From Owenia fusiformis (taxonomy: Eukaryota; Annelida; Polychaeta; Sabellida; Oweniidae): 64,000 nt of DNA. The notes under the pieces were generated by a model. That model saw nothing but the letters and a program-made list of their open reading frames with translations, did not search any database and was not told where the DNA came from. The position numbers and the translations under genes are program-made. Positions 57,243-64,000 of the stretch are shown one piece after another (positions within the stretch are counted from its first letter, which is position 1; each line of letters begins with the position of its first letter). The stretch lies in the NCBI GenBank assembly GCA_903813345.2, contig CAIIXF020000010.1, positions 28,732,425 to 28,796,424 on the forward strand. The letters run 5' to 3'.

Positions 57243-59588
57243 GGACACCCAGAGCTGTCAAGTGTCCCGCGAATGGTGGGATTATCCCGCGAATTTGAAA
57301 ATTAGGCTAATTCGCATGTCCCGCAATGTCCCGCGAAGTCCCGCAAATGTCGGCTTTGACCTCTGCGAATTTCCAAAATTGTTGCAATCCCCTATATTGT
57401 GATTATCTTATTGTATATAAGAAGTTAAATAAGAATTGTTGATTGGCCTTTTAACTACGAGTTTTGCGTGTGCCTTCATCTCAGAACTGAGCAAATGTTA
57501 GCAAACGCGAGTTACAATAAATGGACGCTGATATCTTGAAAAGTAATCTGACTCCCTATAACGTAATGTAGATTAATCCAACCCCTATATCATGGGCTTT
57601 CAATTGAAAGCCCATGCCTATATGAATAGGTACATTTCACTGGCAGATCTGGGGATGGCCTTGGGGCCCTGGCCCCCCACCTCCTTTGGGAGGGCCCAGA
57701 AAACGATTTTAGGCAAAAAAGGCCTCACGGCCCCAAAAAGTGGGTCATTTTGGTCATTACTGGGCCTCAAAATTTTTTTTCTTTGACCTGAAATTTGGAC
57801 CCCCCTTATTGGTTCCCAGATCCGCCACGGATCGTTTGTCACGATCGCCATAAGTGCAAAGTATTGTTCAGAATTTTTGGAATTTCATGTTAGATTACGG
57901 TACTCACACCTAAAGCGGGTGTCGACTTTTGGTTTGCAACCGAAGATACCCCAAGAAAAGCTGGAGATTGCCGAAGATTATCTTTGCAAACGAAGTTGGC
58001 CGAGGGTACCACGAATGTGAAGAGGATGTCTCTAATTGGTCAAAAAGAGGGGCTTGGCATTCTCTGTCAGATTGAATCGGCAAAATTTGGTTGTATGGCT
58101 TATCTTCAGTTGTGTGGCTTACATTGGTTGCATGGCCCAACCTCGATTGAATGGAAAAGATGCTGTCCCCACCTGAAGCATGGTTTTTGTTTTTGATATA
58201 TTACAATAAAGTTTAATAATATTCCTATGCGTATTGTGTGAAATTGTGTTGACGTTCACTTAAATTACAATGTAAGTGCATTATATTTAATTAATCAGTA
58301 TCTGAAAGTTTGATTTGAGTACTTTTACATTAAGTCCCAATCACGCAAATCCCTTGAATGTCCCGGGACATCCCGCAAATCTAGGTGGATGTCCCGCGAA
58401 ATCCCGCAAATATAGGGCACTTTGTCCCTCTATGAAGTCTTTGGTGGTTACCTTGTTAACTGTCCGCAATTAGGGTGTTCATCCCTCGAATGGTCCCGCG
58501 AATTTGATAATAAAATTAGCCACGCGGTACCAACTCACCGGGGCGTAATGAAACCAAAACGCCCCGCAAAACCGTTAATTTGAATTTCAAATCTACCCTG
58601 TCTTTGGAAAATCAATGATTGTGAGTCTCACACTACACCATTTTTTCTTCAAACTTGTTCCATTAAAACCTTCACAGAAATACATTTCAGTCGGGACATT
58701 GCTTTTGTTTACAAAGTCCCTCGTTTTAGCGGCGTTTTGGTCCCCAGATATGAGAAGTTGCAAATCCTCAAAGATTTCAACCACAATCCTTGATATCTCG
58801 CCAGTTCTTCTATCACTCTCCCCCATATTCTGCGCAAGGACTCCCATTACAACCCTCCATCGCTGCATCAACATGTTTATTACATGGAACGCAGCAATTC
58901 TGAAAAGTCCTACGCAACTGTTCGAAATTGACCAAAAACGCCCCGTTGTCTTCCAAAACGCCCCGCAGAGTCTATGACTACAAACGTGTAGTTTCAAGGT
59001 GTATAGATCCAACAGGGCGTTTTGGAAGAGAACGGGGCGTTTTGATCAATTTCGAACAGATGCTTAGGACTTTTGGAAATTGCTGTGGTTAATGTAATAA
59101 ATATGTTGATGCAGTGATGGAGGGTTGTAATGGGAGTCCTTGTGCAAAATATAGGGGATAATAATAAAAGAACTGGCGATATATCGAGGCTTTTGGTTGA
59201 AATATCTGAAGATTTGCATCTTCTCACATCTGGGGACCAAAAAGCCGCTAAAACGAGTGACTCTGTACACAAAAGCAATGTCCCGAGTGAAAGGTATTTC
59301 TGTGAAGGTTTTAATGGAACAAGTTTGAAGAAAAACGGTGTACTGTGAAAATCACAATCATTGATTTTCCAAAGAAGGGGTAGGTTTAAAATTCAAATTA
59401 ACGGTTTTGCGGGGCGTTTTGGTTTCGATACGCCCCGGTGAGTTAGTACCGCATGTTAGCGCAATCACGCAAATCCCTCAAATGTCCCGCGAAATCCCGC
59501 GAATTTAGTGGATATCCAGCAAAATCCCGCGAATTTTGGGCACAAGGTCTAAAAAATCTGTCCCGCGAGAAAATCTTTGGGAGTTGAC
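57243..59588. mobile_element. ~2.3-kb nested insertion with TCCCGC motifs near its ends
   Basis: Interrupts the AATGCAGGACACCTG repeat. Ends read GCTGTCAAGTGTCCCGCGA and, inverted, GTACTGTCAACTCCCAAAG. TCCCGCRAA-type motifs occur 13 times: five at 57260-57345, three at 58370-58420, one at 58493 and four at 59480-59570. It carries the foldback 58521-59455. A plus-strand frame at 57592-57786 lies in a different GC-rich repeat (GGGCCCTGGCCCCCCACCTC). No transposase is recognised. Confidence 0.6.
58521..59455. mobile_element. 935-bp foldback, CACGCGGTAC ends, 5-bp target duplication
   Basis: Palindrome with ~455-bp arms. Ends CACGCGGTAC and GTACCGCATG are flanked by TTAGC on both sides (58516-58520 and 59456-59460). 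The arms contain ACGCCCCG-type modules. Each arm holds an outward-reading open frame (139 codons minus, 72 codons plus); differences between the arms are spread over codon positions, so coding is not supported. Confidence 0.92.
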
Positions 59589-59870
59589 AGTACTGGACAC
59601 CTGAAATTATTAGGAGAATTTATTTTGAAAGCTAGGAAATGGTCCAAAAGTGAATTTCGCGAGACTAAAATGGCGGCCATTTTGAAAATAGGCGAGCTTT
59701 TGAACCAGGAGTCATAGTTTTTTTTCTATATTGATAGAAAAATAACAAAAATAACTTAAAACGAGAATCCCATCGACAGAGGATTGACAGAGGATTTAAA
59801 AAGAGCCAATATTGTTGACAGACGGACAGACAGACAAGTGAGTGATTGCAATAGCTCACCATGAACACCT
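59589..59870 (+). repeat. Right half of split ~300-bp AAAATGG-rich repeat
   Basis: Resumes GGACACCTGAAATTATT and continues through GAATTTCGCGAGACTAAAAT to a GACAGACGGACAGACAGACA run and AAGTGAGTGATTGCAA. Confidence 0.6.
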
Positions 59871-59889
59871 GGCTTATCCGAACACACAG

Positions 59890-61842
59890 AATTTGAACAG
59901 TGAACAGTCATATATCAGCTTTCATCTTTAGATTTCTTCTTTAGCAGATCTCCTATGTCCCAATGCATCAGCATATAGAATTTAATCCAAATCCGTCAAC
60001 TGGTATTTGATTTATCTAGGATTACATGTTTAATGAAAAATGGCGGAGATTTCAATAAATAGCAGCCACTAGGGGTCACACGGTTAACTGTGGCTTGCGG
60101 TTACCACAGTTCATACCTCCACGACGGTTAGCTCGCACACAATCTTGAAAACCGCGGTTCTTGAAGAACCGTGACATTTTCAGTTTCACTTCAGAAAAAT
60201 AAAATGTAAACTCGGAATTAAACTCCATTTCAAGCTTTCGTGTAATACCAATTAACTAAACATCGTCTGGAATCGTTAATCATCATGCAATAATGCGAAC
60301 CATACCTGATATTTACGACGATCTTCTGATATAGACGGCAGATAACAAAAACAAAAGGAAAATGTTGATAAATTTCACAGGCATATTGACCCGGAAGTGA
60401 CCTACGCTAAACATTTCGCGCAATCCTATTGGTTGATAGAACAGTATACTGTAAAAAGCCGAACGCCGAATGCATTGAATTTGCGAACGAGTCACGTTCT
60501 GTGTATTACGTTCGCCTTTTGTCCATGTTGAGTCCTGACAAAGTGTTGAACTTAAGTTATATTTCTAAAGAAAACATTTATTCAGTTTAGTGAAGTACTG
60601 TGCTAATTTTGCCAACAGTTGACAAGTTATTTTATGTGTTGAAAAAACTTGAACATCAAACAAGAAGATCAACACAGTGAACACACAGATATTTTGGGAG
60701 GGAGGGAGGGAAAAAAGACTGAACAAACAAACAAACATTGTGTGAAACTGGATACTTACAATACTGAATACAATAAAACACTGTGACACACTTAGTATGT
60801 TTTCTGATTTTCGGATCAATTTCATATATTTTTGCTCATTTCGCAAGGCCCGTGAGAACCGCAATCAGAACCGAACCGAAATGTGAAATACAATCACCGA
60901 ACCGAACCGTGAAATCTCAAACCGTGTGACCCCTAGCAGCCACCTTGAAAATTTCTTCTCAAGCAGAGCTCCTTTATCTCTAGGCATCAGTATATAAAAT
61001 TTGAAGTAAATCCATCCAATGGTATTTGACTTATCAAAGATTACCTTTTTTATGAAAAATGGCAGCCATTTTGAAATTCAGCTGATGCCTTTGAAATTTC
61101 TTCTGAAGCAGATCTCCTCTTTCCCCAAACATCAGCATATAAAATTGGAACCAAATCCATCCACTGGTATTTGAATTATCAATAACTATGTTTTTTTAAA
61201 GAAAAATGGCGGCCCTTTTGAAATTCAGTGGCCAACTTGAAAATGTCTTCTTGAGCAGAGCTTCTTTGTCTCTAGGCATCAGCATATAGAATTTGAACCA
61301 AATCCATCAACTGGTATTTGAGTTATCAAAGGTTACGTTCTTTTATGAAAAATGGCGGCCATTTTGATATTTAGCTGCCATCTTGAAAATCCCTTCTCGG
61401 GCAGAGCTCCTATGTCCATAGGCATCAGCATGTAAAATTTGAACCAAATCCATTGAATGGTCTTTGAGTTATCAAAGATAATGTTTTTTTCCGAAAAATG
61501 GCCACCATTTTAAAATATGGTGGCCATCTTGGAAATGTCTTCTTGAGCAAGGTTCTTTTATAGCAAGGCAACAGCATATAAAATTTGAGCCAAATCCATC
61601 CACTTGTATTTGAGTTATCATAGATAATATTTTTTCTGAAAAATGGCTGCCATTTTGAATTTAGTGGCCATATTGAAAATTCCTTCTCGAGCTGTGGTCC
61701 TACACCCATAAGGCATAAGCCTATAAAATTTGAATGAAATCCATCAGCTGGTATTTGAGTTATTGCCCGGACACACGAACGGACGGACGGATGGATGAAC
61801 GGCTTTTCTATATCCCCCTCGAACTTCGTTCGGTGGGATAAT
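59890..61842 (+). mobile_element. Composite repeat element, ~146-bp internal units
   Basis: A relative of 15077-16265, sharing the GGAC run (61776-61790) and terminal CGAACTTCGTTCGGTGGGAT. The landmark CATCAGCATATAAAATTT (or a close variant) lies at 60985, 61130, 61277, 61423, 61569 and 61714: spacings of 145, 147, 146, 146 and 145 bp. AAAATGGCGGCCATTTTG-type motifs repeat in each unit. The hAT-like element 60070-60935 has inserted in its 5' part. Confidence 0.85.
60070..60935. mobile_element. 866-bp hAT-type non-autonomous element
   Basis: Ends TAGGGGTCACACGGTT and the inverted AACCGTGTGACCCCTA, flanked by the 8-bp duplication GCAGCCAC (60062-60069 and 60936-60943). An 8-bp target duplication and TAGGG-type ends are typical of hAT elements. 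No transposase; internal frames are unsupported. Confidence 0.92.
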
Positions 61843-61894
61843 TATGCAAGAAGGCATATTCGAAATAGACAAAATATTTAAAATTTCCTCTAAC

Positions 61895-61916
61895 CTGAGT
61901 CAGCTCCATAGCCACC
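61895..61916 (-). other. Candidate 22-nt microexon
   Basis: On minus, TTTTTATTTCTAG precedes GGTGGCTATGGAGCTGACTC (+AG), which is followed by GTTAGAGG. Acceptor and donor are both plausible and lie in non-repetitive sequence 5.2 kb upstream of copy 2 on its strand. Too short to identify; speculative. Confidence 0.2.
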
Positions 61917-62219
61917 CTAGAAATAAAAATTCAACAAACAATTAGTAATGCAAAACATAATTGCAATTTTAACAGTGTTATGAATTATAATTTTTAACTC
62001 ACAGTCTCATTATCAAACTTGGGCTCAAAATTTAGTTTCAGCATTTGGAAAATGTTTTACAATGTTATATATTTTATAAATATAAAATTGATTTCTCTCA
62101 CACTTAGTGGGATCAGATCAAAATATTAATACATTTGTTTTTGAGAAACTAAATCAAAGAATTGCTTGTTTGCTTGATCTGTTGAATGCAAAGATCATGT
62201 GGTACCTTGGAACAAGCTG

Positions 62220-62405
62220 TAGTCTTACATAAAATAAAAGGTGCTCATTTTGCAATTAAGAAATGGTAATCTTGCATTAATAAATGGTAGTCTTGCATTC
62301 AATAAGTGATGTTTTTTGTTTAATGAGTGGTAGTCTTACATTAAATTAGTGGTAGTCTTGCATTTAGTATACTGATAGTCTTGCATTAAACAAGTGTGGT
62401 AGTCT
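62220..62405 (+). repeat. Degenerate ~24-30 bp minisatellite, left part
   Basis: Copies of TGGTAGTCTTGCATTAAATA with variable spacing. It continues at 63113 after the inserted element. Confidence 0.8.
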
Positions 62406-63107
62406 CAGTGGCGTAGCCAGGATTTGGTGACCGGGGGTTCTATTTTTATGTTATTCACAAATCCCCCCCCCCTTCATTAGGGTTTCTCAAATAATTCAAT
62501 TTGTACAATTACACTCCCTCCAAAAGTTTGGCAATCCTAACTACCCCATTGGATTATGTATCAAAGCATCTTTAAGTTTGAATTCTTATTTGCATAATTT
62601 GTAAAGAAAAAACTATTTTGGGAGGGGAAATATAATTCATTTCAATACCTTCATTAAAGGCAGAATCTGATCTATCTGAAATTTTTATATTACTTTTAAA
62701 GATTGTAAATATGTTGTCACCTTGTTTGTGTTTATGTTTTATGTTTATTGTATTAATCCAACAATGTAATTAGTTTGTATGAAATCCGATTTGAAATCGG
62801 GAATAAAAGATACATACATACAAAGGACTGATTTAGCCATTGCCCAAGATGGGTATTTTGTCCGAGATGAAGCATGCCAAACGTTTTGAGGGAAGTGTAA
62901 CTTCACTATGACATGTTTTTAAGAAAATAATGCTCTCGTGTTCACCATCACAAATATCAATTCATTTACTGCTCATATATGTAGTTTTCAAATAGCACAG
63001 TAATTTAATGATTCTGGTTATATGCATTTTTCCGCAAAATGATATTTTGGGAAATCCTGACCAGGGGTTCGTTCGAACCCACCGAACCCCCGCTGGCTAC
63101 GGCTATG
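62406..63107. mobile_element. 702-bp element with CAGTGGCGTAGCCAG ends
   Basis: Ends CAGTGGCGTAGCCAG and CTGGCTACGGCTATG, flanked by AGTCT on both sides (62401-62405 and 63108-63112). It splits the minisatellite. Related at the ends to the GTAGCCAGG MITE group. A retroposon tail (62690-62822) lies inside. Confidence 0.85.
62690..62822 (+). mobile_element. LINE-type 3' end with hairpin and ATACA tail
   Basis: TCCGATTT/AAATCGGGA forms a stem-loop at about 62788-62805, followed by AATAAAAGATACATACATAC. A 3' hairpin plus short microsatellite tail is typical of CR1/L2/RTE-like retroposons. No coding remnant. Confidence 0.6.
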
Positions 63108-63112
63108 AGTCT

Positions 63113-63350
63113 TACATTAATAAATGGTAGTCTTGTATTAAATAAGTGTGGTAGTCTTGTATTAAACAAGTGTGGTAGTCTTGTATTAAACAAGTGTGGT
63201 AGTCTTGTATTAAACAAGTGTGGTAGTCTTGTATTAAACAAGTGTGGTAGTCTTGTATTAAACAAGTGTGGTAGTCTTGTATTAAACAAGTGTGGTAGTC
63301 TTGTATTAAACAAGTGTGGTAGTCTTGTATTAAACAAGTGTGGTAGTTTT
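63113..63350 (+). repeat. 24-bp minisatellite, about 9 copies
   Basis: Highly uniform units of TGGTAGTCTTGTATTAAACA (+AGTG). Because 24 is divisible by three, frames on both strands stay open as 8-residue repeats (63005-63337 and 63039-63380); these are not genes. Confidence 0.95.
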
Positions 63351-64000
63351 GCATTTAATAAGTGGAACTCTTATGTTTAAAATGTGCGTCTTCATTTGTT
63401 AAATGTGCTTAAAAGATACAAAAATCATCGATAATTGCTGGTCGAATGCCATCACTGGTCACAAAAGCATCAAACCTCCGGAACTCCATACATGTCAAAG
63501 AATGTTAATGCGATCTGTCAAGACCAAAACCAAATTTGCTTTACTTGATTTGGGTAAAATGTCAAGGTCCTTGCGGAATGACAAGGCTAAAGAGTTATGA
63601 AAATAGCTAACAAAAGTGATAAATCTAAAAATCCACTGCAGTCAAAAAACTGGTGCAAATATCAGAAATATCAAAAATATAAGAATAGCGCAATTAAGAT
63701 ATCACACTGGTCATGTTTTAAAATGCCAAATATTGTCAAAACCTGTACATGTAGTAAAGTAAATATTTGCCTGACTCCATTGTCAATAATAGCAACCTGC
63801 TAAAGTCTTTTCAAGCCACTACACCGAATATAATTGCAACTAATTTAGATGTTTGAGAGGAAAATATTACAGTTGAAAAGTTGAATTAGGAGAAAAGGAG
63901 CAGTTCATTTTAGGAATATAGCTACAATACAATCTGATATATCTTTTTCATAATTAATGTATTAAAAACTGATTTGGATGTGAATTCATGCAATTTTTTC
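63351..64000. other. No supported gene
   Basis: Two consecutive plus-strand frames (63403-63600, 63597-63803) are lysine-rich and show no motif or splice support. Confidence 0.35.

Noticed and set aside
58593-59348. 139-codon minus and 72-codon plus frames in the foldback arms
   Set aside because: They are the two arms of a palindrome; hand comparison shows changes at first, second and third codon positions without a third-position bias, so no coding constraint.
63005-63380. 110- and 113-codon frames on opposite strands
   Set aside because: 8-residue periodic products of the 24-bp minisatellite.
1-64000. tRNA, rRNA and microRNA genes
   Set aside because: No cloverleaf, rRNA core or convincing pre-miRNA was recognised; many hairpins exist but belong to inverted-repeat elements.

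Overview
This is an AT-rich, intron- and repeat-dominated window from an animal nuclear genome, probably a marine invertebrate. The evidence is eukaryotic-style splice sites, mariner, Tc1 and hAT type DNA elements, a reverse-transcriptase fragment, many foldback (palindromic) elements, AT satellites, and no operon-like coding. The species cannot be fixed from sequence alone; an echinoderm or hemichordate would fit, but that is a guess. No tRNA, rRNA or CRISPR was recognised.

Only two open frames look like genuine genes. Both are on the minus strand, at 24270-26828 and 53605-56676, and they are paralogues. Each encodes a low-complexity, probably cytoplasmic adaptor or receptor tail: proline-rich LPPLPR motifs, a polyproline stretch, a conserved central block, a 44-residue tandem repeat array, and a lysine/arginine-rich C-terminus ending in a CaaX box (CLIL in one, CLVS in the other). 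The second copy also has YATL and YEEI tyrosine motifs and seven 42-residue LPPLPR repeats. I recognise no named family. The 5' exons are not convincingly in the window, although strong acceptor sites and one possible 22-nt microexon are visible.

The layout is explained by an old tandem duplication. Unit 1 runs from about 18.15 to 26.7 kb and unit 2 from about 29.85 to 55.3 kb, in the same orientation. Unit 2 has roughly tripled in length through nested insertions. Unit comparison gives 'empty sites' that fix the exact ends of several elements.

Regions: 0-18 kb holds dispersed repeats, foldbacks and minisatellites. 18-26.8 kb is duplicated unit 1 with gene copy 1. 26.8-28.6 kb is a palindromic element abutting gene copy 1. 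29.8-34.6 kb is the start of unit 2. 34.6-44.5 kb is inserted repeats, including an eight-unit ~575-bp array beside a reverse-transcriptase fragment. 45.3-56.7 kb is the rest of unit 2 with gene copy 2. 57-64 kb holds nested elements and minisatellites.

The most interesting items are the CaaX/tyrosine/proline repeat gene pair; three foldback elements with CAC...GTG-type ends and 5-bp target duplications (a Transib/RAG-like signature); internal repeats of about 146 bp carrying AAAATGGCGGC (YY1-like) motifs; and a direct repeat with five RFX X-box-like sites.
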